64,000 bases of DNA. Source: Asaia sp. W19 (GTDB taxonomy: Bacteria > Pseudomonadota > Alphaproteobacteria > Acetobacterales > Acetobacteraceae). A program made the translations under genes and the position numbers. The notes under the pieces were generated by a model. The model did no database searches. It was not told the DNA's origin and saw only the letters and a program-made list of their open reading frames with translations. How positions within the stretch are numbered: position 1 is the first letter of the stretch; the number at the start of each line of letters is the position of its first letter. The DNA lies in assembly GCF_003994335.1 (NCBI RefSeq), contig NZ_PNQZ01000019.1, positions 124,002 to 188,001 on the forward strand, written 5' to 3'. Below are positions 34,812 through 43,485 of this stretch, in pieces.

Positions 34812-36151
34812 GCATGGACCAGGAGCGCCTTTTCAGCCTGATCGACGCCGCAAAACGCGCCGGGGCCGACCGGGCCGACGCGCTTCTGGTCGCGTCGCGC
34901 TCGATCTCGGCCATGTGCCGCCAGGGCGTGCCCGAGGGGCTGGAGCATTCCGAGACGCTCGCGCTTGGCCTGCGCGTGTTCGTGGGCAAGCGCGCCGCCA
35001 ATGTCTCGGCGACCGCACTCGATCCCAGCCGTTTCGCGGCCCTGGCCGAGCAGGCCGTCGCCATGGCGCGGGTTGTGCCTGAGGACGCCTATGCGGGCAT
35101 CGTCGACCCGGATCGGCAGGGTATCTATGACATCGCGAAGCTGGACATGGTCGATCCGACCGAAGCCCCCGGCCTCGATGCCCTGCTTGCCCGCGCACGC
35201 GAAGCCGAGGAGACCGCGCTCGGTATAAAGGGCATCACCAACAGCAATGGCGCCTCTGCCGGCTATGGCCGTGTCGAGATCACCCTTGCCGAGAGCAGCG
35301 GGTTTCATGGTGCCTATGCCCAGACCAGCCATAGTAACGGCATCAGTGTTCTTGCCGGCGATGGACCCAGCATGCAGCGCGATTATGCCGGGCATAGCGC
35401 GCGCCATCTGACCGATCTGGACGGCCCGGCGCTGCTTGGGCGCGAAGCCGCCGAACGCGCTCTGGCCCGTATGAACCCGACCAAACCGCGCACCGGGTCC
35501 TTCCCCGTGGTCTTCGACACGCGGGTCTCGGCCAGCCTGCTCGGCCATCTGGCGGGGGCGATCAATGGCTCCGCCATCGCACGCGGCACATCCTTTCTTT
35601 CGGGCCATAAGGGCAAGCTCGTTCTTCCCGAAGCGCTCAGCATCATTGATGACCCTACCCGCCCCCGCGGCCTGCGCTCCAAGCCTTTCGATGCCGAGGG
35701 CGTGCTGCCCAGCCCTTTCGCCTTTATCGAAAACGGCGTGCTGCAGGACTGGATTCTGGACGGGCGCTCAGCGCGTCAGCTCGGTCTGGCCAATAATGGC
35801 CGAGCCTCACGCGGCGTCGGCGGCCCTCCCTCTCCCGCAGTCGGGAATTTCTACCTGACGGGCGGCACGGGCTCGCGTTCGGCGTTGATGGAAGACATTG
35901 TCGAAGGCATCTACGTGACCGAGATGATGGGCTCTTCCATCAATGGCCTGACCGGCGATTACAGCCGTGGCGCTTCGGGTTTCATGATTCGTCATGGTCA
36001 GCTTGCGGAACCTGTCGCCGAGTTGACCATTGCAGGTAATCTCATCGAGATGTTCGCGGCGCTCCGTGCCGCCGATGATCTCGTCTTCCGCCATGGTGTC
36101 GATGCCCCGACGCTGAGGATCGACGCCATGAGCGTTGCCGGAAGCCAGTAA
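34808..36151 (+). CDS. pmbA: TldE/PmbA metalloprotease subunit
   Basis: TldD/TldE family protein; with TldD it degrades unfolded peptides and matures some ribosomal peptides such as microcin B17. GIYVTEMMGSSINGLTGDYSRGASG near residue 373 and the final glycine-rich beta domain are typical of the E subunit, which lacks the HExxxH zinc site found in TldD. 447 residues. ATG 34808 overlaps the peptidase stop as ATGA. No tldD is in the window. Confidence 0.93.
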   Translation: MSMDQERLFSLIDAAKRAGADRADALLVASRSISAMCRQGVPEGLEHSETLALGLRVFVGKRAANVSATALDPSRFAALAEQAVAMARVVPEDAYAGIVDPDRQGIYDIAKLDMVDPTEAPGLDALLARAREAEETALGIKGITNSNGASAGYGRVEITLAESSGFHGAYAQTSHSNGISVLAGDGPSMQRDYAGHSARHLTDLDGPALLGREAAERALARMNPTKPRTGSFPVVFDTRVSASLLGHLAGAINGSAIARGTSFLSGHKGKLVLPEALSIIDDPTRPRGLRSKPFDAEGVLPSPFAFIENGVLQDWILDGRSARQLGLANNGRASRGVGGPPSPAVGNFYLTGGTGSRSALMEDIVEGIYVTEMMGSSINGLTGDYSRGASGFMIRHGQLAEPVAELTIAGNLIEMFAALRAADDLVFRHGVDAPTLRIDAMSVAGSQ

Positions 36152-36160
36152 GGAGTTTTC

Positions 36161-37057
36161 ATGTCACGCCGCCTGTTCCGCGCCTCTCTTCTGCTTCTTG
36201 CCCTTGTCCCGCTTCTGGCCGCCCCGGCCGACGCGCGCCCCGGTGGCGGTCGCTCCATGGGAAGCCGGGGAAGCCGCACCTATTCCCCCCCACCCATGAC
36301 CCAGACCGCGCCTTATCAGGCGCGTCCCATGGAGCGCAGTTATGCCCCATCATCCCCCGCACCGGGCTATAGCAACCCGATGCAGCGTCCGATGGGCCAA
36401 CCCTATGGCTTCGCGCAGCGGCGCCCCTTCATGACGGGTTTTGTGGGCGGTCTGTTAGGGGCCGGGCTGTTCGGCATGCTGTCCGGCCACGGTTTCCTCG
36501 GTGGCGTGGGCGGGTTCGTGTCTTTCATCGGGCTGCTGTTCCAGATCGCACTGATCGGTTTCATCATCGTGATGGTCCTGCGCTGGCTCGGCAATCGACG
36601 CAGCGCGGCTCAGGGCGGCCCTGCTTTCTCGAATGGCGCAGGCGCTCCGGCCGTGACACTCAGCAATGCTGATTACCAGAATTTCCAGCAATTGCTGCTG
36701 GATATCCAGGCGGCCTGGAGCGCGCAGAACATGCGTGCCTTGTCCAGCATGGCAACGCCTGAAATGGTATCCTATTTCAACGAGCAGCTGGCGGATTATG
36801 CCAGCCGTGGCGCACGAAACATCGTCTCGGATGTCCAGTTCATGCGCGGCGATCTTTCCGAGGCATGGCGCGAGGGCAACCTGACCTATGCCACAGTCGC
36901 CATGCAGTACTCGCTCTATGACGTGACAACCGATCAACTCGGCAATGTCATTGATGGCAGCCGTACAGAGCGACAGGTGGTGACAGAGCTCTGGACCTTC
37001 GTCCGTGCAGACGGACGCGGGAACTGGGTACTCTCGGCAATCCAGCAGGTCGGATGA
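36161..37057 (+). CDS. Tim44-like domain membrane protein
   Basis: A 298-residue protein with an N-terminal signal or anchor (residues 5-25), a Pro/Ser/Tyr-rich linker, a glycine-rich hydrophobic hairpin (about 90-145, with GGLLGAGLFGMLSGHGFLGG) and a C-terminal Tim44-like domain (about 165-295) with LLDIQAAWSAQNMRALSSMATPEM. The glycine-rich hairpin plus Tim44 domain is a common bacterial arrangement. AGGAG precedes the ATG, 9 bases after pmbA, so it is probably the last gene of that operon. Role unknown; distinct from the shorter relative at 8.7 kb. Confidence 0.85.
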   Translation: MSRRLFRASLLLLALVPLLAAPADARPGGGRSMGSRGSRTYSPPPMTQTAPYQARPMERSYAPSSPAPGYSNPMQRPMGQPYGFAQRRPFMTGFVGGLLGAGLFGMLSGHGFLGGVGGFVSFIGLLFQIALIGFIIVMVLRWLGNRRSAAQGGPAFSNGAGAPAVTLSNADYQNFQQLLLDIQAAWSAQNMRALSSMATPEMVSYFNEQLADYASRGARNIVSDVQFMRGDLSEAWREGNLTYATVAMQYSLYDVTTDQLGNVIDGSRTERQVVTELWTFVRADGRGNWVLSAIQQVG

Positions 37058-37510
37058 TCCCGTCCGGCAGGGGGAATTACTCTCCGCCTGCCGGCAAGGT
37101 GCCCATCAGGCATGCGCACCCTCTTACAAGGCGCAGCCCGAGGCGATTGCTTCAGCAAAGCGCAGGCGTCCCTCTTGGCGCTGAAGCGCGTACGGGTGAA
37201 GGGTCTGCCACTGCGCCCCACACCGTCTTCGGCATGTTTTGATCCGCTCATCGCGACACGTCGGATGGGTCGATACGCTCACGCTACAGGATCCATCGGG
37301 ATCGGAAGCGTCGCACTTTCCCTTTATCAGCTTGCCCGCATTGCCGCGACCCGCGTTTCTGGTGATACGCCATGAAATGCCAGCCTAGATCGAACCCCGA
37401 ATGCGGCAGTCTCCACCGCGAAACCCTTTGCCCTCCCAGTGCAGACGGAAAGCAGGGACGATGGGCGTAGGCTCACCGTGAGGACGACGTCGACGATCAC
37501 GCGCTCAGCT

Positions 37511-37747
37511 CTAGCGCGGCATCGTGACCAGCACGACCACCGTGATCCCCAAGGCGCTGGTCTCGGAGACACGCCGCGACAGTAGTAACGGCTTGCCGCT
37601 GATCGCTCTCAGCCAGTCAATTCTGGCATGATTGACCAGCGCATCGCGCAAGCTGGCCAGCTCGTGGGCACCGACAATGCTCTTCTGATCGGTGAATCCA
37701 CGAAGAGACCAGTCATAATGACCAAGGTTAAAAGCAGGGATGGCCAT
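37511..37747 (-). CDS. Possible small protein, unrecognised
   Basis: A 78-residue open frame starting MAIPAFNLGHYDWSLRG and ending VVVLVTMPR, with AGGA 6 bases upstream of the ATG. No signal peptide, membrane helix or motif that I recognise. It lies in a gene-poor stretch and may be chance or a remnant. Confidence 0.25.
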   Translation of the reverse strand: MAIPAFNLGHYDWSLRGFTDQKSIVGAHELASLRDALVNHARIDWLRAISGKPLLLSRRVSETSALGITVVVLVTMPR

Positions 37748-37804
37748 TAAGATCCTGCGACGAACTTTTGGCATGCTCCATGGCCTTTGCCGACGCGAAA
37801 CTGG

Positions 37805-37930
37805 CCCTCAGGTTTCAGCACATGCGTGAACGGGCAAAGACGCCTCGGTTCAAGGGAGCGCGGGTGCAATCCCGCAGTCTGTCTCGACGCGCTTTCCCTG
37901 GCTTCTCAGCGCGGCATTTGAGGAAGCGCC
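37805..37930 (+). promoter_or_regulatory. Cobalamin-riboswitch-like element, orphan
   Basis: The stretch at 37850-37875 reads TCAAGGGAGC followed by GCGGGTGCAATCCCGC. This matches the riboswitch core order AAGGGAA, then GGTGnAAnTCC in a short hairpin, then a GCnGnCnnnCGAC segment (here GCAGTCTGTCTCGACG). An upstream GGT and an A/C-rich linker are also in place. The canonical GCCACTG and GGAGACC parts downstream are not clear, so the element may be degenerate or a variant. On its strand no gene follows for over 3 kb. Confidence 0.38.
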
Positions 37931-38238
37931 CACGTGCCTATGTGCTCATATGACGTATGACACCGACAAAGGCCATGTCGAAGCGCAGCGGATACAGCAT
38001 ACGACACCAGTCGAAAGCGAGGGACCAGGGTTCAGCTTGTGCTTACACCATCGCTGTCACACGCTTTATCAGCGTTCCAACTGACCGGTCCGCGCGCGAC
38101 CGACGCGCAGAGGTGACCGGAAAGCCCGCCATCTGGACACTCCAGAAAATGGCTGCGGTCGCAATGCGCTGATGCTGGAGGATATCCGCTCGAGATAGTT
38201 GTCCCCTGGCAGGAAGCCCGGTTTGGAATCGGGAGAAG

Positions 38239-38349
38239 TCAGAGACGCAGATAGGTCAGGGCAAAGAGCGAAAGCATCACCAGGGAAAGTCCACACAGAA
38301 GTCCCATGATCCGGCCCTGCTGGCGGGTGAGCGCGGTCTCTTTCTTCAT
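38239..38349 (-). CDS. 36-residue membrane protein after ctaB (oxidase small assembly type)
   Basis: A tiny open frame read directly from the sequence: a basic N-terminus MKKETALTRQQGR, then one hydrophobic helix of about 20 residues (IMGLLCGLSLVMLSLFALTY) and the tail LRL. Its ATG overlaps the ctaB stop as ATGA, so it is translationally coupled. In alphaproteobacterial aa3 oxidase operons a small single-helix protein commonly lies between ctaB and ctaG; the position, size and charge pattern fit that. The homology itself is inferred from context. Confidence 0.62.
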   Translation of the reverse strand: MKKETALTRQQGRIMGLLCGLSLVMLSLFALTYLRL

Positions 38350-39305
38350 GGGAATAGCACCCGATCAATCAAAAGCGCGGAAAAGAGAAAGAACAGATAG
38401 GCAAGCGAATAGCGAAACGCGTGGCGCGCGGGCTTGTCTGCCGTAAGGCTGACACCTGTTTCATCCTGCTTGTCGAAAAGAACGCGCAGGGCAAACCAGA
38501 CAAAACCCAGACCAAGCAGCGTCGCACTGATCGTGTAGATGGCACCGCACAGCCCAAGTACGGAGGGCACAAGCGAGACTGCCATGAGGATGAGCGTATA
38601 GGCGATGATATTCCACCGCGTGTGGCGTGCACCTTTCACCACGGGCAACATGGGTATACCCGCCTTGGTGTAATCCTTGCACGCATAGAGCGAGAGCGAC
38701 CAGAAATGCGGGGGGGTCCAGAGGAAGACGATCGCAAACATCACGACGGGCAGCACATTCATGGTGCCTGTGGCCGCAGCCCAGCCGATCATGGGAGGAA
38801 AGGCCCCTGCGGCTCCCCCGATCACGATGTTCTGTGGCGTGCTGCGCTTGAGCCACATCGTGTAGATTACAGCATAGAAGAAGATCGAAAACGCCAGAAT
38901 GCCCGCGGCGAGCGCGTTACTGGCCAGCCAGAGCAGCGCGACGGAAGCAAGGGAGAGGACGATACCGTAAATCAGCGCGCCATCGGCATCCATACGCGCA
39001 TCGGGGATGGGCCGAACCGAGGTGCGCTTCATGATCGCGTCGATATCGCGATCGTACCACATGTTGATCGCTCCTGCTGCCCCGGCGCCGACGCAGATAC
39101 AGAGCATGTCAATCAGCCCCAGCGGCACAGACGGCCATTGCGGAGCAACAGCCATGCCCGCCACGCCAGTGAAAACCACTAGGGAGATCACGCGCGGCTT
39201 CAAGAGGGCGAGCCAGTCCTTGAGCGTGGCCCCCTGCTGACGGTCGAAGGAAAGCACCTCAATCGCGGGATCGCGCCCTTCGACAAACCCTTGCGACGCA
39301 CTCAT
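38346..39305 (-). CDS. ctaB: Protoheme IX farnesyltransferase (heme O synthase)
   Basis: UbiA-family membrane prenyltransferase that adds a farnesyl group to heme B to make heme O for terminal oxidases. The first Asp-rich motif NMWYDRDIDAIMKRT near residue 82 and the second in the SLYACKDYTKAGIPMLPVV region near 200 are in place, with about nine membrane helices. 319 residues. Its ATG overlaps the stop of the oxidase-like gene upstream (ATGA), and its own stop overlaps the next start. No cyoABCD or complete cta operon is in the window, so the oxidase it serves is elsewhere. Confidence 0.96.
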   Translation of the reverse strand: MSASQGFVEGRDPAIEVLSFDRQQGATLKDWLALLKPRVISLVVFTGVAGMAVAPQWPSVPLGLIDMLCICVGAGAAGAINMWYDRDIDAIMKRTSVRPIPDARMDADGALIYGIVLSLASVALLWLASNALAAGILAFSIFFYAVIYTMWLKRSTPQNIVIGGAAGAFPPMIGWAAATGTMNVLPVVMFAIVFLWTPPHFWSLSLYACKDYTKAGIPMLPVVKGARHTRWNIIAYTLILMAVSLVPSVLGLCGAIYTISATLLGLGFVWFALRVLFDKQDETGVSLTADKPARHAFRYSLAYLFFLFSALLIDRVLFP

Positions 39306-40519
39306 AAGTGGTCATCTCCAAGAGCTGCACCAAGTTGCGCCTCGGCGTATCTCCGGCGTGGAGCCATCAACCTCGCACCCAGCACGGCGACGCAGAACAG
39401 CGAGACAATCATCGCAGCCTCACCGACATGCTTCACCAGTGGGAAAAGCGGCATCATGGCGAGGACGGAGAGCCCCATGGCGATCAGGTGGATGCGGCCG
39501 AGCCATAGCGGGGCAGCGATAGCCAGGTCCTGCTCCTGCCAGCGATAATAGCAGCCGAACAGGGCAAACACCGCCCCGAACAACATGGCAGAGTGAAAAG
39601 CCTCGGGAGGCGCCGGCAGCAGGCCCAGTACCCAGCCTGTCGAGAGCAGCAGCAACGCCGGAAAACTCCATGCAAACGCGATGCTGGGGGCAAAGCTGCG
39701 ACGCCACAACGACACACAGATCATGCCCATGATCGCAAAACAGGGCAGTGCGACACCCAGAGCCAGTAGCACGGCATTATCCAGTCCGGGGACGGTAATG
39801 CCATGGGCCCAGACCACCGGGACGCCCAGAGCGGGTATCGCCATTGCCAGAGGCACGGATATCTTGAGGCGCGTTGAATGAAAGGCGACGAGATTGGCAA
39901 TAGCCCCGAGCGCCAGTTGTATCACCAGCGCCAGAACCGGGCTCTGTACCTTGCCGAGCCAGTATTGCACGGTGGTAAACACGGCGTGACCCGCGACCAG
40001 ATCATGAACCAGCCCCGCCAGCAGCACCGGCGCGACGACGATCAGGCCGAGTGACGCCAGAAGCTGCGACCAGGCGAAAGGCGACAGATCGCGGAACCGT
40101 ACCATCCGGCACTCGAGGCATTTCACGATCGTCGACGAGGCCAGCAAGACGATGCCAACAACCCACAGAAACAAAGCGCCAATGAAAGCATCCGGCGAGC
40201 GCGCGCCGCAGATTGCACAAAGGGCGCCCGCGAAAAGCGCCGCAAAAGCAATGCGGTCGAAACGGATCATCAGGGAAGGAAGGGAATTCAGTTCCCCGGG
40301 GAGGACGAGCCTGCCCATACCGCCGAGGAAGGCGGGGATAAGAACGAACAGATCGAGAAGCAGGCCATGAGCCAAAGCGTGAAAAGGTCCTGCTTCCTGC
40401 GACACAAGCCCCAGAAAGCCACCAGCGAGGCCACAGAAAAGCGCGAGACCGAGAAAGGCCGCCCCGTCAGCGCGCAGTACGGCACCGCGACGGGGTTTGG
40501 TAGTCGGCGTTTGTAACAA
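39302..40519 (-). CDS. Degenerate heme-copper oxidase subunit I-like protein
   Basis: A 405-residue polytopic membrane protein that aligns by eye with cytochrome oxidase subunit I. FHALAHGLLLDLFVLIPAFLGG (helix II) keeps the His of the low-spin heme (His51); LSPFAWSQLLASLGLI matches helix V; VVWAHGITVPGLD matches VVWAHHMxxxGxD but has one His (239) where two bind CuB; AFHSAMLFGAVFALF matches HFHYVLSxGAVFALF and keeps only the low-spin His (309), losing the high-spin ligand. HPEVY is absent: the region reads YWLGKVQSPV. So low-spin heme ligands remain and the O2-reducing centre is gone. Start is TTG 40519 with AAGGAA 6 bases upstream. First gene of the ctaB operon, in the place where ctaD normally lies. 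Confidence 0.72.
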   Translation of the reverse strand: MLQTPTTKPRRGAVLRADGAAFLGLALFCGLAGGFLGLVSQEAGPFHALAHGLLLDLFVLIPAFLGGMGRLVLPGELNSLPSLMIRFDRIAFAALFAGALCAICGARSPDAFIGALFLWVVGIVLLASSTIVKCLECRMVRFRDLSPFAWSQLLASLGLIVVAPVLLAGLVHDLVAGHAVFTTVQYWLGKVQSPVLALVIQLALGAIANLVAFHSTRLKISVPLAMAIPALGVPVVWAHGITVPGLDNAVLLALGVALPCFAIMGMICVSLWRRSFAPSIAFAWSFPALLLLSTGWVLGLLPAPPEAFHSAMLFGAVFALFGCYYRWQEQDLAIAAPLWLGRIHLIAMGLSVLAMMPLFPLVKHVGEAAMIVSLFCVAVLGARLMAPRRRYAEAQLGAALGDDHL

Positions 40520-40636
40520 GACCCGTTCCTTATTCTGTCGCTGGATCGTGATCCAGGCGGCTCCCGAGTCAGCGCGCAGCTAAGGGAAGCCTCTCAAGCA
40601 AGGCCAGTCTGGTATGAACTGTCGGGCACGTATGTG

Positions 40637-41395
40637 TCAGGCAACCAGGGCCGTCGCTTCCTTACTATCCTTCTCGAGCGGCAAAGTCACGAGCGTAAAC
40701 AGGCCAGCCGGGGGTACGGGGGTTATGGTCGCGCGGCTCAGATCCTCGGGAGGCAGGAGCGATTCCATCGCGAAATCAGGGTGCCAACCCAACGAACGTG
40801 AGGCACGGGCCATGCCCCGCTCGACGGCGAGGCGCACACCGCCTGTGGCCAGAAAATGGTTCACGAAAAGGATGTGGCCACCGGGCTTGACCACGCGCTT
40901 GAGCTCGCCCAGCAGACGACGCGGGCTCGGAACGACCGAGGCGACGAACATGGCCACGGCAATATCGAAGCTGCCCGCCTCGAAGCTGGTTGCCTCTGCG
41001 TCCATTTCGAGCAGATCATCGACATTGCCGAGCTGCTGATTGATGACGCGCTGGCGCGCACGCTCCAGCATGGCCTCGGACAAATCGATCCCAGTGATAT
41101 GCTTGTCGCGATTGTAATGTGGCAGAGCGAGCCCCGTACCAACACCCACTTCGAGGACGCGCTGTCCCGGCAGGGCATTGACTGCGGCAACCGCCCGACG
41201 GCGCCCGAAGGCCGATATGCCGCCGAAAACGGAGTCGTAGACTCTGGCCCAGCGGCGATAGGCTGCGCGCACGGCGTCTGCGTCCAGTGCGGAGCGGGGG
41301 CGCGGATGGGCGTCATCCAGGGAAGCATTGGGATCGATCAGGGGGTCCGGTCGTGTCATCAGGCTTTGTTCGTCTGGTCGCACAAAATCGTTCAT
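40637..41395 (-). CDS. pmtA: Phosphatidylethanolamine N-methyltransferase, PmtA type
   Basis: SAM-dependent class I methyltransferase of the Rhodobacter/Sinorhizobium PmtA type, which converts phosphatidylethanolamine stepwise to phosphatidylcholine. YRRWARVYDSVFGG near residue 46 and VLEVGVGTGLALPHYN near 79 (SAM loop) followed by GIDLSEAMLERAR are family hallmarks, and LLGELKRVVKPGGHILFVNHF comes next. 252 residues, with a 40-residue N-terminal extension. ATG 41356 is a shorter start option. The peripheral enzyme acts at the inner membrane face. Confidence 0.85.
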   Translation of the reverse strand: MNDFVRPDEQSLMTRPDPLIDPNASLDDAHPRPRSALDADAVRAAYRRWARVYDSVFGGISAFGRRRAVAAVNALPGQRVLEVGVGTGLALPHYNRDKHITGIDLSEAMLERARQRVINQQLGNVDDLLEMDAEATSFEAGSFDIAVAMFVASVVPSPRRLLGELKRVVKPGGHILFVNHFLATGGVRLAVERGMARASRSLGWHPDFAMESLLPPEDLSRATITPVPPAGLFTLVTLPLEKDSKEATALVA

Positions 41396-41617
41396 TACGT
41401 CCTGATACCTGCTTCAAATCCGCACTGTTGGCTAGGGGCGTTCATAGAGCGCCTGACCTTAGCGAGTTCGGGCAGGCAACGCGTTCTTCCGCCCATCCTA
41501 CCCGATCTCGGGGGCACTGACGAGGGCTGGTTTGCAATTCGTCATGCCACGCGTCTAGAAAAGACGTCAGATTGCATCAAGACCCGTCATGACCAATCAA
41601 GAAAGAATACAGTCTCG

Positions 41618-41860
41618 ATGTCGTATTCCAGTATCGCTCTTTTCCTGCTGACTCTCGCATTATGGCTTTCGATCTTCATCGTGCATTACAAAAGCCGCAT
41701 CAGCGAGTGGTACCAAAACCGCTTCGGCGCGATACCCCCGTCCGCACTTCCCGATGATAGCCTGCCGGAGATCTCCCTCCCTTTCCGTTACGACCCCCCT
41801 CCCCGTGACAAGGAGGAAGATCAGAAAGCGCCTGAGTTACAGGAAGATAAAACGTCCTAG
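41618..41860 (+). CDS. Small membrane-anchored protein, unrecognised
   Basis: An 80-residue frame: MSYSSIALFLLTLALWLSIF is a membrane helix, then HYKSRISEWYQNRFG, and a proline- and acid-rich tail with PPPRDKEEDQ. The pattern (one N-terminal helix and a charged cytoplasmic tail) is protein-like. The ribosome site is weak (AAGAAAG 13-19 bases upstream). It is divergent from pmtA and convergent with gshB. No family recognised. Confidence 0.42.
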   Translation: MSYSSIALFLLTLALWLSIFIVHYKSRISEWYQNRFGAIPPSALPDDSLPEISLPFRYDPPPRDKEEDQKAPELQEDKTS

Positions 41861-41869
41861 GGAGCCTGA

Positions 41870-42850
41870 TCAGCCCAGACGGCGCTCGATGGCATCCCAA
41901 ACCAGCCCGGCGCTGTTGACGCCGTTGAACCGATCGAGTTCCTGCAGTCCGGTCGGAGAGGTCACATTGATCTCGGTCAGCCAGTCGCCGATGACATCAA
42001 TTCCGACAAAGATCAGGCCATTGTCACGCAGATGTGACCCGATACGCGCACAGATCTCCTGATCACGCTCGGTCAGGGCCACCGCCTCGGCGCGTCCCCC
42101 GACATGCATGTTCGACCGCGCCTCGCCTGTCGCAGGCACGCGGTTGATGGCTCCGATAGGTTCGCCATCGACGAGGATGATGCGCTTGTCTCCCTTGCGC
42201 ACCATGGCCTCGTAGCGCTGGATCATGAGGGGCTCGCGCGAGCGGCTGAAATGCAGTTCCAGAAGTGAGGCGAAATTCTCGTCCCCCTCACGAATACGGA
42301 AGATACCAGCCCCGCCATTGCCATAGAGCGGCTTGAGGATGACATCGCCATAGCGCTCCCGAAATTCCGTGAGCGCGGTCACGTCCCAGGTGACCAGGGT
42401 GGGGGGCATCAGGTCAGGATAATGTGTGACCAGAAGCTTTTCCGGTGCATCACGCACCGATCGCGGGTCGTTGACAACCAGCGTCTTGCCTGTACCCACA
42501 CCATGAACATGCTCGAGCATATGGGTGGCTGTGATGTAGCCCATGTCGAAGGGCGGATCCTGACGCATCAGCACCACATCGGTTTCGCCGAGATTGAGAC
42601 GCGATACCGGACCGAAGCTGGCATGATCCCCTTTGACGCGCTGTACTTTCACCGGACGCGCCATGGCCGAGACCCGACCACGATGCAGTTCCGTCTCAGC
42701 GCCCCCTTCACCGAGGCAAAGCGTGTCGACAGGATAGACATGCAGCTCATGACCGCGTCGCTGCGCCTCGAGCATCAAGGCAAAGGTCGAATCGCCGTCA
42801 ATATTCACATGTTCCAGCGGATCCATCTGCACGGCTATTCTGAGCGCCAT
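41870..42850 (-). CDS. gshB: Glutathione synthetase
   Basis: ATP-grasp ligase adding glycine to gamma-glutamylcysteine. The N-terminus [18 protein letters not shown] is diagnostic; [18 protein letters not shown] near 82, [26 protein letters not shown] near 185 and [24 protein letters not shown] near 275 follow. ATG 42850 chosen because AAAGGA lies 8 bases upstream; ATG 42880 and 42907 are farther options. 326 residues. The partner gshA is not in the window. The glutathione peroxidase-like gene at 19.7 kb may or may not use the product. Confidence 0.96.
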   Translation of the reverse strand: MALRIAVQMDPLEHVNIDGDSTFALMLEAQRRGHELHVYPVDTLCLGEGGAETELHRGRVSAMARPVKVQRVKGDHASFGPVSRLNLGETDVVLMRQDPPFDMGYITATHMLEHVHGVGTGKTLVVNDPRSVRDAPEKLLVTHYPDLMPPTLVTWDVTALTEFRERYGDVILKPLYGNGGAGIFRIREGDENFASLLELHFSRSREPLMIQRYEAMVRKGDKRIILVDGEPIGAINRVPATGEARSNMHVGGRAEAVALTERDQEICARIGSHLRDNGLIFVGIDVIGDWLTEINVTSPTGLQELDRFNGVNSAGLVWDAIERRLG

Positions 42851-42987
42851 CGGCTCGGTCCTTTCGGTATTTGAATTCATCGTGAGGGGATCAGGCCCCA
42901 GGCCCACAAGATGGGCTTTATCGTGATCAGGTCTAACAGAGGTCGCGCCGCTTTCCTACGCCGGGCATACCGTGCCCGAACGTGCAG

Positions 42988-43485
42988 CTAAGCGGGATAG
43001 GCAATTGATAGAATTTCCAGCATCACGGCGCCTCCCGGCGTCTGAAGACTGACTTCGTCCCCCACGCGTGCGCGCATCAGCGCGCGCGCGACAGGAGAAA
43101 CCAGGCTGATCTCGCGCCGTGTCAGATCCGCCTCGTCGCACCCGACGATGGTGACGTCATGCGTCACATCGTCCTCATCGACATAGGAAACCTGCGCGCC
43201 GAAGAAGACGCGATCACGCGTGGTCTGCGTCGCAGGATCGATAATCAGCGCGTGTTCAAGACGCTTGCTCAGAAAACGCGCCCGTCGATCAATCTCACGC
43301 AGACGACGCTTGCCATAGAGATAATCGCCATTCTCGGAGCGATCTCCATTTCCGGCAGCCCAGGAAACGATCTCGACAATCCTCGGGCGTTCCACGTGCA
43401 TCAATTCGCGCAGTTCCTCGCGCATCCGGGCTGCCCCCAGCGGGGTCAGATAATGAGAGAGAGAGGCCTTGCTGTTCTCACCCAC
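42988..43485 (-). CDS. greB: Transcript cleavage factor GreB
   Basis: Binds the secondary channel of RNA polymerase and stimulates cleavage of backtracked RNA. The coiled-coil tip carries GDRSENGDYLYGKRRLREID, which is the GreB form of the Gre signature, and the C-terminal FKBP-like domain has the ARALMRARVGDEVSLQTPGG region. Start at GTG 43485, which overlaps the epimerase stop by 8 bases (GTGGGTGA) and gives 165 residues, close to the usual 158-165. Third gene of the uvrB operon. Confidence 0.9.
   Translation of the reverse strand: MGENSKASLSHYLTPLGAARMREELRELMHVERPRIVEIVSWAAGNGDRSENGDYLYGKRRLREIDRRARFLSKRLEHALIIDPATQTTRDRVFFGAQVSYVDEDDVTHDVTIVGCDEADLTRREISLVSPVARALMRARVGDEVSLQTPGGAVMLEILSIAYPA

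Larger units (their letters stand above)
37058..38238. other. Gene-poor segment of about 1.2 kb
   Basis: This is the longest stretch without a recognisable gene. It holds a weak minus-strand open frame at 37511-37747 and a cobalamin-riboswitch-like core near 37.86 kb. Several short open frames exist on both strands but none resembles a known protein. It could be a decayed locus. Confidence 0.5.

Noticed and set aside
37850-37900. Possible tmRNA or tRNA T-arm at GCGGGTGCAATCCCGC
   Set aside because: The loop lacks the TTCRA T-loop consensus, no acceptor stem with CCA pairs around it, and no tag-peptide frame is nearby; the riboswitch-like reading fits better.
37957-38172. 71-codon frame after the riboswitch-like element as its regulated gene
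   Set aside because: No similarity to B12 or cobalt genes, no hydrophobic pattern and no ribosome site; probably chance.
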